Counted from the first letter of the stretch, positions 27,022-37,289 are shown. The stretch is 64,000 bases of DNA from Flexithrix dorotheae DSM 6795 (GCF_000379765.1 NZ_KB903498.1:252778-316777), one strand, 5' to 3'. Translations and numbers: made by a program. The notes: generated from the letters alone by a model not told the origin.

Positions 27022-28593
27022 ATGAAAAATAAATTATTAATTATGGTATTGGCAGTAGTAATGTTGCCATTTGCCTCATGCGATAATGAAGAACTGTTGG
27101 ATTTAAATGATAATCCAAACGCTTCTACAGAATTAGATTTCGATTTTATATTGGCTCAGGTGCAAGGTGACATGACCACGAATGGATATGTGCAATCCCG
27201 GGGAAATATAATATATAGCTCCACTATGGTACAACAGTTTGCCAGTACCGCTGGATTTGTCTCAGGTGATAAATATTTCTGGAATGAGCAGTACACCAGT
27301 GCAACTTTTGAAAGTTACTATCCCAGTATAATCAAAAATGCTACACACATTGTAGATAATACTAAAGGTACTGAGGAGGTAAATACTTATGCCATGGCAC
27401 TAGTGGTAAGAACTTATGCTTTGCATAGAATCACCGACCTTTATGGTGATGTACCTTACTCAGAAGCGGGTAGAGGTTTGGAAAGCCAGGAATTCTGGTT
27501 TCCAAAGTATGACGCTCAACAGGATATTTACACCATGATTGTGAGCGATTTGAAAGAAGCTAGAGAAACACTAAGTGCCTCAGCACCAAACCCTGGGACT
27601 CAGGATATTTATTACGGTGGAGACATTGAACAGTGGAAACGCTTTATCAATTCTTTATTAGTAAGAGTGGGAATGAGAATGTCCAAAGTAGATGCCGGAT
27701 TGGCTCAAAGTGTAGTAGAAGAAGCTGCTAACCATCCATCTGGTACTTTCCTTTCTAATGAGGATAATACCATGGTAATCCATAACGCAGCCGCCAGAAA
27801 TGGAAATTCTGATGTAATTATTTCTGATAACTACAAAGCTGCTAATGCAAGAATAAGCAAAACTTTTATCGACTGGATGAAAAATTCAAATGATCCAAGA
27901 CTAATGATCGTGTCTGGTGGTGTTGGAGATCCTGATGGCTCACCAGATGATTGGAAGACCGACCCGGCTGATCAGGCTGGAATGCCAAATGGGTATGATT
28001 CTGAGACAATAAAAGATGCTGCTGTAGAAGATGGGTTAATTTCAAGCCCTGATGATTATGTGGATAATAATATCTTCTCTTTCATCAACCCAAAATTGTA
28101 TGATTTTGAAGATCCAATGTTCCTACATACTTATGCTGAGGTAGAATTGCTTCTGGCTGAAGCTTTATTAAAAGGATGGAATGTTCCTGGTGATGCAGGT
28201 GAGCATTTTGAAAATGGTGTGGCCGCAGCAATCGACAAATGGGTAGCCTATGATGAAAGCTTTGCACAGGATGCAGGTACCGTGAGTGCCTATATCGATG
28301 GTTTGGGCTTTGATGCTGCCAGTACTGCTGATAAGGAAAGATTGATTGGCGAACAATACTGGTCGGCTACTTTCCTTGATAATAGCTTTGAAAGTTATGC
28401 CAACTGGAGAAGAACAGGATATCCTGTATTAACTCCTACAAACTATCCTGGAAATGAAACCGGAGGAACTATTCCAAGAAGATTGAGATATCCTGCTTTT
28501 GAAGTAAGTGAAAACCCTGATAATTATGCCACAGCTGTTGGAAATCTTGGTGGTGATAATTTCACTAACAGAATGTGGTGGGATGTTGAATAA
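27022..28593 (+). CDS. susD: SusD/RagB-family nutrient-binding outer membrane lipoprotein (SusD-like_2 type)
   Basis: 523 residues. Lipoprotein signal with lipobox LPFASC (Cys about residue 20), then DLNDNPNAST, characteristic of the SusD-like_2/3 branch rather than classic SusD. TPR-like helical units follow (ALVVRTYALHRITDLYGDVP, LLVRVGMRMSKVD, YAEVELLLAEALLKG) and a C-terminal tryptophan-rich segment with NRMWWDVE. It caps the SusC barrel at the cell surface and binds glycan. It lies 22 bp after susC and is followed by a strong terminator hairpin. Confidence 0.95.
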   Translation: MKNKLLIMVLAVVMLPFASCDNEELLDLNDNPNASTELDFDFILAQVQGDMTTNGYVQSRGNIIYSSTMVQQFASTAGFVSGDKYFWNEQYTSATFESYYPSIIKNATHIVDNTKGTEEVNTYAMALVVRTYALHRITDLYGDVPYSEAGRGLESQEFWFPKYDAQQDIYTMIVSDLKEARETLSASAPNPGTQDIYYGGDIEQWKRFINSLLVRVGMRMSKVDAGLAQSVVEEAANHPSGTFLSNEDNTMVIHNAAARNGNSDVIISDNYKAANARISKTFIDWMKNSNDPRLMIVSGGVGDPDGSPDDWKTDPADQAGMPNGYDSETIKDAAVEDGLISSPDDYVDNNIFSFINPKLYDFEDPMFLHTYAEVELLLAEALLKGWNVPGDAGEHFENGVAAAIDKWVAYDESFAQDAGTVSAYIDGLGFDAASTADKERLIGEQYWSATFLDNSFESYANWRRTGYPVLTPTNYPGNETGGTIPRRLRYPAFEVSENPDNYATAVGNLGGDNFTNRMWWDVE

Positions 28594-28639
28594 ATTAAAG
28601 ATTAATCATTAACTTTAATATTCTAATATTTGTAACTAG

Positions 28640-28675
28640 TAGTGCCCTATATTTTTAGGGCACTATTTGTTTTAT
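28640..28675 (+). terminator. Intrinsic terminator after susCD of locus 1
   Basis: TAGTGCCCTA and TAGGGCACTA form a perfect 10-bp stem with a 6-nt loop (28640-28665), followed by a T-rich tail. It lies between susD and the GH92 gene, so it probably limits read-through and sets a lower expression level for the hydrolase, or separates the transcripts. Confidence 0.85.
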
Positions 28676-28702
28676 TGGAATTAACCTTAATTAAAAAACA
28701 TA

Positions 28703-31024
28703 ATGAATAAAGTTTGGAAAAACCTGGTTTGGATGATTATATCATCAGTTTTACTTTTTTCTTGTCAGGAAAAGAAAGAAGTAATGGTAACCGAGAGTCC
28801 TAAAAATGTTTCCTTGGTAGATTATGTAAATCCACTTATGGGTACTGATTCCAAACATAGCCTCTCTAATGGAAATACCTATCCGGCCATTGCCACCCCA
28901 TGGGGTATGAATTTCTGGACACCTATGACTTCCAAAATGGGAGATGGCTGGACTTATAAATACAATGAAAATAAGATCCGGGGAATTAAACAAACTCACC
29001 AGCCCAGCCCATGGATAAATGATTATGCTGCATTTTCCTTAATGCCTCTCACAGGAAAACTTAAATTTCAGGAAGATGAAAGAGCATCCTGGTTTTCCCA
29101 CAAAGCCGAAACGGTTAAACCCTATCATTATAAAGTTTATTTAGCCGATTATGATGTGGTTGCAGAATTGGCGCCCACAGAAAGAGCCGCTCATTTCAAA
29201 TTCACCTTCCCCAGTACTGATTCTTCCTATATTCTTTTAGATGGATTTTTTAAGGGTTCTATGGTGAAAATCATTCCTGAAGAAAGAAAGATTATTGGCT
29301 ACTGCAAAAATAACAGTGGTGGAGTTCCTGAAAATTTCCACAATTATTTCGTAGCAGAATTCGACAAAGACTTTGAGCTTACCCACACCTGGACAGATAA
29401 CTGGAAATTGCAACCCAATTCTCTTACCAGCGAAGGTGAACACGTTGGGGCTATTATTGGTTTTAAAACCCAAAAAGGTGAGGAAGTAAATGTAAAAGTG
29501 GCCTCTTCATTCATCAGCCCGGAACAGGCTCAGCTCAATTTAGACCGGGAAATCGGAGGTGATTCTTTTCTTGAAACCCGAAAAAAGGCAAAGTATGAAT
29601 GGGAAAAAGAACTTGGAAGAATTCGAATAGAGGATTCAAATATTGACCATATTAAAACCTTTTATTCTTGTTTGTACAGAGTACTATTATTTCCAAGAAA
29701 GTTCTATGAACTAGATAAAGATGGTGAAATTGTCCATTACAGCCCATACAATGGAAAAGTACTCCCCGGATATATGTTCACGGACAATGGATTTTGGGAT
29801 ACCTTCCGAGCAGTTTTCCCATTTTTTAATTTAATGTACAGAGATTTAAACGGACAGATTATGGAAGGTCTGGCCAATACCTATAAAGAATCGGGCTGGT
29901 TACCTGAGTGGGCAAGTCCCGGGCATAGGGATTGTATGATTGGATCTAACTCTGCGTCCATTATTGCCGATGCTTATCTGAAAGGAGTAATTAATACTGA
30001 GGTTGAAACGCTTTTTGAAGCTGTATTGAAAAACGCTACTGTAGAAGAAAACCGGCCGGTAAAATCGGTAGGTAGAGAAGGGCTAACCTACTACAACAAA
30101 CAAGGATTTGTGCCTTATAACGTGGGTATAAATGAAAACACTGCCAGAACATTAGAATATGCTTATGCAGATTTTACAATTGCTAAAATGGCTGATAAAT
30201 TGGGTAAAAAGGATTTAGCCGAAAAATTCTACAAACAATCATTAAATTACAAAAACGTGTTCGATCCGTCTACTAACCTGATGAGGGGGAAAAATGAGGA
30301 TGGTAATTTCCAATCTCCCTTTAATCCTTTAAAGTGGGGAGATGCTTTCACTGAGGGAAATAGCCTTCATTATACCTGGTCTGTTTTTCATGATATCCAT
30401 GGACTCATTGATATGATGGGCGGAAATGAAAAGTTTATAGCCCAACTGGACAATGTTTTTGAAATGCCACCTGAGTATGATGATTCCTACTATGGATTTA
30501 CCATCCATGAAATTAGGGAAATGCAAATTGTGAATATGGGTAATTATGCACATGGAAATCAACCCATCCAGCATATGATTTATTTGTATAATTATGCAGG
30601 TGTACCTTACAAAACTCAGGAGAGAATCAGAGAAGTATTGGTCAACTTATATTCGGCTACTCCCGATGGTTATTGTGGAGATGAAGACAATGGACAAACT
30701 TCTGCCTGGTATGTGTTTAGCTCATTGGGATTTTATCCGGTTACTCCTGGAACAGACCAATATATAATTGGAAGTCCATTATTTGATAAAGCCACTTTAA
30801 CCCTGGAAAGTGGCAAAACATTTACCATATCTTCAGAAAATAATTCAGACAAAAATTATTATATCCAGGCTGCTCAATTGAATGGTGAAAACTACTCAAA
30901 CAATTTTTTAAATTATGAGGATATTTTGGAGGGAGGAAAATTGCACTTCAAATTGGACGGAATACCAAATGAGAAATGGGGTAGTCAGCCAGAAAACCTC
31001 CCCTATTCTTTGAGTAAGGAATAA
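28703..31024 (+). CDS. Glycoside hydrolase family 92 alpha-mannosidase, lipoprotein
   Basis: 773 residues with a lipoprotein signal (lipobox LLFSC, Cys about residue 21). The GH92 pattern begins with VDYVNPLMGTDSKHSLSNGN, TYPAIATPWGMNFWTP and IRGIKQTHQPSPWI, and continues in the catalytic helical domain with FTDNGFWDTFRAVFPFFNL, GSNSASIIADAYLKG and the late GYCGDEDNGQTSAWYVFSSL, which contains the acidic residues used in calcium-dependent catalysis. GH92 enzymes are exo-acting alpha-mannosidases for N-glycans or yeast mannan. Position next to susCD makes it the hydrolytic partner of locus 1. Confidence 0.93.
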   Translation: MNKVWKNLVWMIISSVLLFSCQEKKEVMVTESPKNVSLVDYVNPLMGTDSKHSLSNGNTYPAIATPWGMNFWTPMTSKMGDGWTYKYNENKIRGIKQTHQPSPWINDYAAFSLMPLTGKLKFQEDERASWFSHKAETVKPYHYKVYLADYDVVAELAPTERAAHFKFTFPSTDSSYILLDGFFKGSMVKIIPEERKIIGYCKNNSGGVPENFHNYFVAEFDKDFELTHTWTDNWKLQPNSLTSEGEHVGAIIGFKTQKGEEVNVKVASSFISPEQAQLNLDREIGGDSFLETRKKAKYEWEKELGRIRIEDSNIDHIKTFYSCLYRVLLFPRKFYELDKDGEIVHYSPYNGKVLPGYMFTDNGFWDTFRAVFPFFNLMYRDLNGQIMEGLANTYKESGWLPEWASPGHRDCMIGSNSASIIADAYLKGVINTEVETLFEAVLKNATVEENRPVKSVGREGLTYYNKQGFVPYNVGINENTARTLEYAYADFTIAKMADKLGKKDLAEKFYKQSLNYKNVFDPSTNLMRGKNEDGNFQSPFNPLKWGDAFTEGNSLHYTWSVFHDIHGLIDMMGGNEKFIAQLDNVFEMPPEYDDSYYGFTIHEIREMQIVNMGNYAHGNQPIQHMIYLYNYAGVPYKTQERIREVLVNLYSATPDGYCGDEDNGQTSAWYVFSSLGFYPVTPGTDQYIIGSPLFDKATLTLESGKTFTISSENNSDKNYYIQAAQLNGENYSNNFLNYEDILEGGKLHFKLDGIPNEKWGSQPENLPYSLSKE

Positions 31025-31053
31025 GTAATTTGACTTAGTTGGAGGGGTTATTT

Positions 31054-31344
31054 TTAATTTCCTTCAGGAAGAAGTTCAATAACCTGCTCCAGTTCTTTTG
31101 TTAGATTTATATAATTGGGGGCAGCAAGGAAATACCGACCTCCTTTGGTGCTGGCCTGTGCTGTTTCCCATCTAAATCCATACTTATCTCCCAGTCTTTC
31201 CCAAAATTCAAAAAGAATACTATTAGGTATACTTCCTAAATTATTGCCTTCAGAGAGATCTGCAATCTCCTGATATTCAGTATATGTCATTTGATATTCA
31301 TTCAGTTCCATTTCGGTTCTTTTATCTTCTATGTTTACAGCCAT
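31054..31344 (-). CDS. Small hypothetical protein
   Basis: 96 residues, acidic, no signal peptide or membrane segment. Contains YQEIADLSEGNNLGSIPNSI and FWERLGDKYGFRWETA, then STKGGRYFLAAP. Composition and codon use look coding, but no family was recognised. It is convergent to the GH92 gene (29 bp between stops) and divergent from the sigma factor of locus 2. Confidence 0.5.
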   Translation of the reverse strand: MAVNIEDKRTEMELNEYQMTYTEYQEIADLSEGNNLGSIPNSILFEFWERLGDKYGFRWETAQASTKGGRYFLAAPNYINLTKELEQVIELLPEGN

Positions 31345-31472
31345 TTTATTGCGGAAAAATTCGGTAATTTGGTTTGTATAAATATTGTAGGTAAAATAAC
31401 AAAAAATGATTGATTTCTGGTAGTGAACTCAATTAACTTTTTATTAAGGACCTTTTTTTCCTTTAAAACTTT

Positions 31473-31518
31473 TTCCACCGAAGGTGGAATATTGAAATCT
31501 AAATGGCGAATTTTCGCC
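31473..31518. other. Two tandem hairpins in the leader of locus 2
   Basis: TTCCACC-gaa-GGTGGAA (31473-31489) and GGCGAA-tt-TTCGCC (31505-31518) are perfect short stems 15 bp apart, 90-135 bp upstream of the sigma-factor start. They could be mRNA leader structures or regulator half-sites. A leader hairpin also precedes the sigma gene of locus 1, though the sequence differs. Confidence 0.35.
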
Positions 31519-31608
31519 TTTAATGAAAAAAATTCCATTTAAGATCACTTTTTTATTGGAAAAATGCTTTTTTTTTCCAAAATTAAACAACAGGATATTA
31601 ATCACTTT

Positions 31609-32226
31609 ATGACTTATTCGAACTCTGGTATTATTAAAGAAACACAACCCCCATTAACTGAGCGGTTCGATGAATTGTGGAAGGAACTGATCAATGGCAA
31701 TAAAGATGCATTTATGCAAATTTATTCGAACCACTATCCTATCCTGTTTAGCTACGGCCTTAAGTTGAGCGGTGATAGAGAGTTAACAAGAGATTGCATT
31801 CAGGAAGTGTTCATCGAAATCTGGACAAGAAGGGAAAAATTGCGTGAGGTTTGGTCTGTAAAATCCTACCTTTTAACAATATTCAGGCGTACAATTTTAA
31901 AAAAGCTGGAAGTAGAACACAAAAAAGTCGGAATAGATCCTGATTCAAATCCGGTAGGTCAAATTGAGTTTTCTCATGAGGATTTCCTCATCAAAAAACA
32001 AGGTGCAGACGAATGGAAAAAAAAGCTTTTGTTTGCCCTTGGTAAATTACCCCAAAGACAAAAAGAAATAATCTATTTGCGATTTTTCGATAACCTGGAT
32101 TATCAGGAAATTTCTGAAATTACCACCCTGAATTATCAGGTCGTCAGGAATCAGGTTTATAAGGCTATGCTAAAATTGAAAAAAATAATGCATCTGATTC
32201 TCCTACCCCTTTTATTTATGGTTTAA
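31609..32226 (+). CDS. ECF-type RNA polymerase sigma factor
   Basis: 205 residues from ATG 31609; an upstream ATG at 31564 adds a Phe/Lys stretch without family support. Region 2: YPILFSYGLKLSGDRELTR then CIQEVFIEIWTRREKL. Region 4: LGKLPQRQKEIIYLRFFDNL and HTH DYQEISEITTLNYQVVRNQV. It is paralogous to the sigma factor at 21585. The FecR, SusC and SusD genes follow in order on the same strand. Confidence 0.94.
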   Translation: MTYSNSGIIKETQPPLTERFDELWKELINGNKDAFMQIYSNHYPILFSYGLKLSGDRELTRDCIQEVFIEIWTRREKLREVWSVKSYLLTIFRRTILKKLEVEHKKVGIDPDSNPVGQIEFSHEDFLIKKQGADEWKKKLLFALGKLPQRQKEIIYLRFFDNLDYQEISEITTLNYQVVRNQVYKAMLKLKKIMHLILLPLLFMV

Positions 32227-32423
32227 GAAGGAAAATTTTAAAATCTTCACTTTTTTAAAAAAAAAATAAAATCAGAAGGTTACAAAACAAAAAATCCCCC
32301 CACTATTAGTTACAACCAGATTAAAAGGCATTTTTTAGGCCTACCAACTTTCAATAATACTTTAATCCATTATTACTAAACAACCCCATTTTTTTGAGGT
32401 TGAAATAATCATTTATTCTATTA

Positions 32424-33458
32424 ATGAATTACTCAAACTTCAATATAGAGGATTTTTTAGCTGATGAAGGCTTTCAAAATTTCATTTTACACCCAAAGGA
32501 TAAACACGATCATCTTTGGACTAACTTTTTAAAGGAATACCCCGAAAAAAGAGCGGAATTTATGGAAGCAGCCAAGCTACTGAAACATTTGGAAATAGAA
32601 CCACGAAAGCCTATTCCCGAAGAGTTTGAAATGGATATACAGGAAATTTCCGCTTACCTCAACCAACCAAATATAACCACCAAAAGAAATAATGTGGTTC
32701 AGCTATTTCCCTACTGGAGGAAAATTGCAGCAGCTTTCTTATTCATGGCTTTTAGCGCGACACTTTATTTTTATGTACTCCCAAAAGTATTAGAAAAGCC
32801 TGTTGCAGAAGCCCCTTCCATTGAAACCATTGAGCGGGAAACTCCTAAAGGTACCAAATTAATCCTGACCCTAAAGGATGGTACAAGAGTAAAATTAAAT
32901 GCAGAAAGCAAACTGAGTTTTCCAGAATCCTTCTCAGATGAATTCAGAGAAGTTACTTTGGTAGGAGAAGCTTTTTTTGAAGTGGCCAAAGATTCAACCA
33001 AACCCTTTGTAATTAAATCTGGAAATTTGACAACTACAGTTTTAGGTACTGCATTCAATATAAAAGCCTATCCTGGTGAGGAGGATATAAAAGTAGCCGT
33101 AGAGGAAGGGAAAGTAAAAGTAGAAACTGCCAAAAAACAAACTAATATGCTGGTGGCCAATGAAATGGTAACTTTCAATAAAATGGCAGGAGGTATTCAG
33201 AAAAGCCACTTTAACCCTGCAGAAATCCTTTGTTGGAAAGAAAACACAATCTGTTTTAAAGATGCTTCTTTTGATGAAATAAAAACTACTCTGGAAAGAT
33301 GGTATGGAGTAGATTTTATCATGAAGGAAGGATTGGAAATAAAGGAAGAGTTTAACGGAACCTTTGTTAATAAAAGCCTGGAAGAGGTGCTAATCGGTCT
33401 TAATTATACATCAAATTTTAAATATGACATAAACGGAAAATCTGTATTTATTCGATAA
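32424..33458 (+). CDS. FecR-family anti-sigma factor
   Basis: 344 residues. The cytoplasmic sigma-binding N-terminus has FNIEDFLADEGFQNFILHP. One membrane span near residues 95-115 (KIAAAFLFMAFSATLYFYV). The periplasmic FecR domain has ETPKGTKLILTLKDGTRVKL, AFFEVAKDSTKPFVIKSG and TTTVLGTAFNIKAYPGEED, and a C-terminal STN-like part (TTLERWYGVDF). It lies 197 bp after the sigma gene. A free-standing copy of its N-terminal domain occurs at 42157-42474. Confidence 0.94.
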   Translation: MNYSNFNIEDFLADEGFQNFILHPKDKHDHLWTNFLKEYPEKRAEFMEAAKLLKHLEIEPRKPIPEEFEMDIQEISAYLNQPNITTKRNNVVQLFPYWRKIAAAFLFMAFSATLYFYVLPKVLEKPVAEAPSIETIERETPKGTKLILTLKDGTRVKLNAESKLSFPESFSDEFREVTLVGEAFFEVAKDSTKPFVIKSGNLTTTVLGTAFNIKAYPGEEDIKVAVEEGKVKVETAKKQTNMLVANEMVTFNKMAGGIQKSHFNPAEILCWKENTICFKDASFDEIKTTLERWYGVDFIMKEGLEIKEEFNGTFVNKSLEEVLIGLNYTSNFKYDINGKSVFIR

Positions 33459-33630
33459 AAATCGAGTTGGGAAGAGCCCAGCTTCTGTTATTTCGCGACC
33501 CTTAACAGGAACAGCATCTTACCCACAAAAATGAATTTCAACAATTGTTCAATATCTTATTTAGACTACCAACTTTTTAAATTTTAAATATAAAAAAATG
33601 AATATGAAAATTGATTCGGGATAAGAAAAA

Positions 33631-33673
33631 GGCCAGTAGTCCCGCAAAGAAAAACTGGCCAATAAGGTTTTTT
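33631..33673 (+). terminator. Terminator or attenuator hairpin before susC of locus 2
   Basis: GGCCAGT (33631-33637) pairs with ACTGGCC (33654-33660), followed by a run of T at 33668-33673. It lies in the 297-bp spacer between fecR and susC. A second hairpin (AGTTGGG/CCCAGCT, 33464-33483) follows the fecR stop. Either it ends the sigma/fecR transcript, leaving susC with its own promoter, or it acts as a leader attenuator. Confidence 0.55.
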
Positions 33674-33755
33674 CCACACTACAAAAATGCGACCCTTTAT
33701 AGTTCGGAAAAAAACCAAGTTTTTAACTATTTTTCATTAAAAACCATCTAAAAAT

Positions 33756-36700
33756 ATGAAATTGAAATTACTAAGACAAATTTATATTATGTCTAAATAC
33801 ACAGTACTCGGCATTGTGTTACAGGCTATTTTGGCAACTATGCTTGTGGCCAAGAATGGAAATGCACAACACAAAAGCCTGGAGGAGATATATGTCACTA
33901 TCGACTTTGAAAATGAACGTCTCGAAGATGCTTTGATGGCTCTTGAAGAGAAGACAAAATTTAGCTTTGTTTTCAATGGAGTTACTCTCGATAAAAATCA
34001 AATTATTTCTGCCGAAGCTCAAAATGCTTCACTCGCTTCACTTTTAAGACATTTGTCTAAAGATGCCAAATTGAGGTTTAAAAGGGTGAACGAAAATATT
34101 TTCGTAAGCCGTAAAAATTACCTCCAACCCGCTGTCACAGAGATCATTGAAAATTTTGACCCTACCCAAACAGTAATTACAGGTAAGGTTACCTCTGCTG
34201 ATGACGGTGAAGTACTTCCCGGTGTGAGTATCCTCATAAAAGGAACCACTACAGGTACCACTACAGATTTTGATGGTAATTACAAATTAAGTGTTCCGGA
34301 AACAGGAATTTTGGAATTCAGCTACATTGGTTTTAAAACTCAGGAAGTTGCTATAGGAAGTCAGTCAGTAATTAATGTAAAACTGGAAACTGACCTGGAA
34401 CAACTTGAAGAAGTAGTAGTAGTAGGTTATGGTACTCAGGAAAAAGCCAACCTTACAGGTGCTGTAGGTGTAGCAGATGGTGAGGTATTAGCCAACAGAC
34501 CTATTGTGAATGTGGGTGAAGGTCTGAAAGGTGTAATTCCAAACCTGAATGTAAACATTAGAAATGGTGACCCTGCTGAACCTATCGAATTTAATATCAG
34601 GGGATTTGAATCCATCAATGGTGGCCAGCCTCTTGTATTAGTAGACGGAGTTCCGATGGATTTGAATAAAATTAACCCAAATGACATTGAGTCAATCAGT
34701 GTTTTAAAGGATGCCGCTGCCTCAGCCGTATATGGAGCCAGGGCTGCTTTTGGAGTAGTACTGGTGACTACCAAAAAAGGACAGGGTGAAAAAATTAATG
34801 TTTCCTTTGGTGCTGAATTTGGGATGGCCAAGCCAATTCTATTTATCGATCCTATTACCGATCCATACCAATTTGTATTGGCCAGAAACCAGGCCAATGA
34901 AAGAACAAATGGAGCGCCTGCCTATGATCAGGATTATATTGACGGAACAAGAAGATACAGTGAAAACCCTACTTTAGAAAATGCCTGGGGTGTTTTCAAT
35001 GGCCAGTTAAGACATTATGGCTATAATAATTATGTGAACGAGCTAATCACAGATTTTGCTCCTCAGCAAAAATACAATGTGAGTGTTTCTGGAGCTTCTG
35101 ACAAATCTTCTCTCTATGCTTCATTTGGCTATCTGAATAAAGATGGATACTTAAAAAATAAGGAAAAAAATGAAAACTTTAAGCGGTACAACATTCTTTT
35201 AAAAGGTGATTTTAAAGTTAATAATTGGATGAGTCTGGATAGTAGGGCATTGGTGACCATAGAAAAAAGTGATAAACCTCATTTCTATCACTGGGATGTA
35301 AACATCAATACTTCTGCCAGACAAGATCCACTGGATCCTATCCAATTCCCTGATTTGGATTACTACCTGACTCCGGGAGATAAAGAGGATTTTGCACAAT
35401 ATCAGGGCATGTACTTTGGAGGGACCAACTTTTTTCCTTATCTGGAAGATGGTGGCAGACAAACCTGGACCAGAAATGACATTGTACTCACACAAGGAGC
35501 CACCTTAACTCCGATTAAAGGATTGAACATCAGAGGTGAATTTTCTGCCAATTATAGGTACAGAGATTTCCAGGATGTACAAAGTAAGGTTGAGGTCATT
35601 TCAAATCGTGATTTAGAAGGGGGTTTAATAATTGACAATGGATTTAGTGGAAATGACTGGATCAATAATGTAAGTAATAATGATCAGTATTATGTAATTA
35701 ATACTTATGCTGATTATACTATCGATACAGAAAGTGGTCATTATGTTAAAGCCATGGTGGGTTTTAACCAGGAATGGGGTCGTTTTCAATATATTCGGGC
35801 ACGAGCCTATAGCTTAATTACACCACAAATTACTGACCTTAATGCCACTGTTGGAAATCAGGAAACTTATGGTGGAAAAGAGCATACTTCACTTAGAGGT
35901 GCTTTCTATAGAGTCAACTATATATTCAAAGACAAATACCTCCTCGAACTTAATGGTAGGTACGATGGAACATCAAGATTCCCTAAAGAAGACAGGTTTG
36001 GCTTTTTCCCATCATTTTCTGTGGGTTGGAGAATATCCAACGAAGCATTCATGAGCAATACTTCAGGTTGGCTGGACAATTTGAAACTAAGGGCTTCTTA
36101 CGGTACTTTAGGAAATCAGTTATTGTTTGAACCAAACGGAACAACTCCAATTTACTACCCATATATTCCAACAATGGGTTCAGGAACTTCGCCTTACATG
36201 ATGTCAAGTGGATCAAGAACACCATATGTTTCAGCCGCAGGATTGGTAAGTCCAACCCTAACCTGGGAAACTGTTATTTCTAAAAATATTGGAGTAGATA
36301 TTTCAGTGCTCAATAACAGACTTGACTTTTCATTTGACTGGTATACCAGAGATACAAAAGACATGTTGACCGATGTGGAATTTCCTTCAATTCTTGGAAC
36401 AGCCGCACCTAAACAAAATGCTGCAGACTTACAGACCAAAGGATGGGAAATTGCGGCTACCTGGAAAACAAGGATTAATAGCGACTGGAATTACAACATC
36501 ACCCTCGCTTTAGCGGATAATTTATCCAAAATTACTAAGTATGATAACCCGACTGGTGCATTAAGCGAATACTATGTTGGACAAGTGGTGGCTGACGAAG
36601 GAGGAGAAAGATGGGGATATGAAACCGTAGGAATTTTCCAAACAGAAGCTGAAGTTGCAGAATGGGCGGATCAATCTCAACTTGGCGCAAACTGGAGACC

Positions 36701-37289
36701 AGGTGATATCAAATATGCCGATTTAAACGGTGATGGTAAAATAAACGCAGGTGACAATACACTGGAAAACCCAGGTGATCAAAAGATTATCGCCTATGAA
36801 AACCCAAGGTATAGTTACGGTCTTACAGGTAATGTAGGATGGAAAGGATTGACACTTAATTTATTCTTCCAGGGAGTATTAAAATATGATTACTGGCCAC
36901 CAAATGGCAACTGGGTTGCATTCTATCCATTTAATGCAGGTCATGTAGAGAATTATTACCTAACCGATACCTGGAGTGAATCTAATCCTAATGCCTATTT
37001 TGCAGCACCACATATTTCAACTAACACCAAGCAGAATATCCATCCTCAAACAAGATATGTGCAAAATGCTGCCTATATCCGGTTAAGAAACCTGACATTG
37101 GCTTATAATCTACCGGCAAAAATGACCGAAAAAATTGGATTGGGAACTGCACAAATCTATTTTTCAGGAATGAACATGTGGGAATATACCAAAATGAGAA
37201 AGCCGCTTGATCCGGAAGTAAGACCTACGCTTACTCAGGAGTATTACAAGCAAAGAATTTATTCTTTAGGAGTTCAAGTATCATTTTAG
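33756..37289 (+). CDS. susC: SusC-like TonB-linked outer membrane protein with STN domain
   Basis: 1177 residues. Signal peptide to about residue 37 (GNAQ), STN domain (VTIDFENERLEDALMALEEK), carboxypeptidase-regulatory-like domain (ITGKVTSADDGEVLPGVSI), plug (KGVIPNLNVNIRNGDP, VLVDGVPMDLNKINPNDIES, VYGARAAFGVVLVTTKKGQG) and a long barrel ending in YSLGVQVSF. The STN domain makes it a transducer for the upstream FecR/sigma pair. No hydrolase follows, so the cargo cannot be inferred from neighbours. Confidence 0.95.
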   Translation: MKLKLLRQIYIMSKYTVLGIVLQAILATMLVAKNGNAQHKSLEEIYVTIDFENERLEDALMALEEKTKFSFVFNGVTLDKNQIISAEAQNASLASLLRHLSKDAKLRFKRVNENIFVSRKNYLQPAVTEIIENFDPTQTVITGKVTSADDGEVLPGVSILIKGTTTGTTTDFDGNYKLSVPETGILEFSYIGFKTQEVAIGSQSVINVKLETDLEQLEEVVVVGYGTQEKANLTGAVGVADGEVLANRPIVNVGEGLKGVIPNLNVNIRNGDPAEPIEFNIRGFESINGGQPLVLVDGVPMDLNKINPNDIESISVLKDAAASAVYGARAAFGVVLVTTKKGQGEKINVSFGAEFGMAKPILFIDPITDPYQFVLARNQANERTNGAPAYDQDYIDGTRRYSENPTLENAWGVFNGQLRHYGYNNYVNELITDFAPQQKYNVSVSGASDKSSLYASFGYLNKDGYLKNKEKNENFKRYNILLKGDFKVNNWMSLDSRALVTIEKSDKPHFYHWDVNINTSARQDPLDPIQFPDLDYYLTPGDKEDFAQYQGMYFGGTNFFPYLEDGGRQTWTRNDIVLTQGATLTPIKGLNIRGEFSANYRYRDFQDVQSKVEVISNRDLEGGLIIDNGFSGNDWINNVSNNDQYYVINTYADYTIDTESGHYVKAMVGFNQEWGRFQYIRARAYSLITPQITDLNATVGNQETYGGKEHTSLRGAFYRVNYIFKDKYLLELNGRYDGTSRFPKEDRFGFFPSFSVGWRISNEAFMSNTSGWLDNLKLRASYGTLGNQLLFEPNGTTPIYYPYIPTMGSGTSPYMMSSGSRTPYVSAAGLVSPTLTWETVISKNIGVDISVLNNRLDFSFDWYTRDTKDMLTDVEFPSILGTAAPKQNAADLQTKGWEIAATWKTRINSDWNYNITLALADNLSKITKYDNPTGALSEYYVGQVVADEGGERWGYETVGIFQTEAEVAEWADQSQLGANWRPGDIKYADLNGDGKINAGDNTLENPGDQKIIAYENPRYSYGLTGNVGWKGLTLNLFFQGVLKYDYWPPNGNWVAFYPFNAGHVENYYLTDTWSESNPNAYFAAPHISTNTKQNIHPQTRYVQNAAYIRLRNLTLAYNLPAKMTEKIGLGTAQIYFSGMNMWEYTKMRKPLDPEVRPTLTQEYYKQRIYSLGVQVSF

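Noticed and set aside
31335-31538. 67-codon open frame on the minus strand overlapping the leader of locus 2
   Set aside because: Low-complexity Lys/Phe-rich composition from AT-rich DNA, overlaps the hairpins and the small gene at 31054-31344; no family resemblance.
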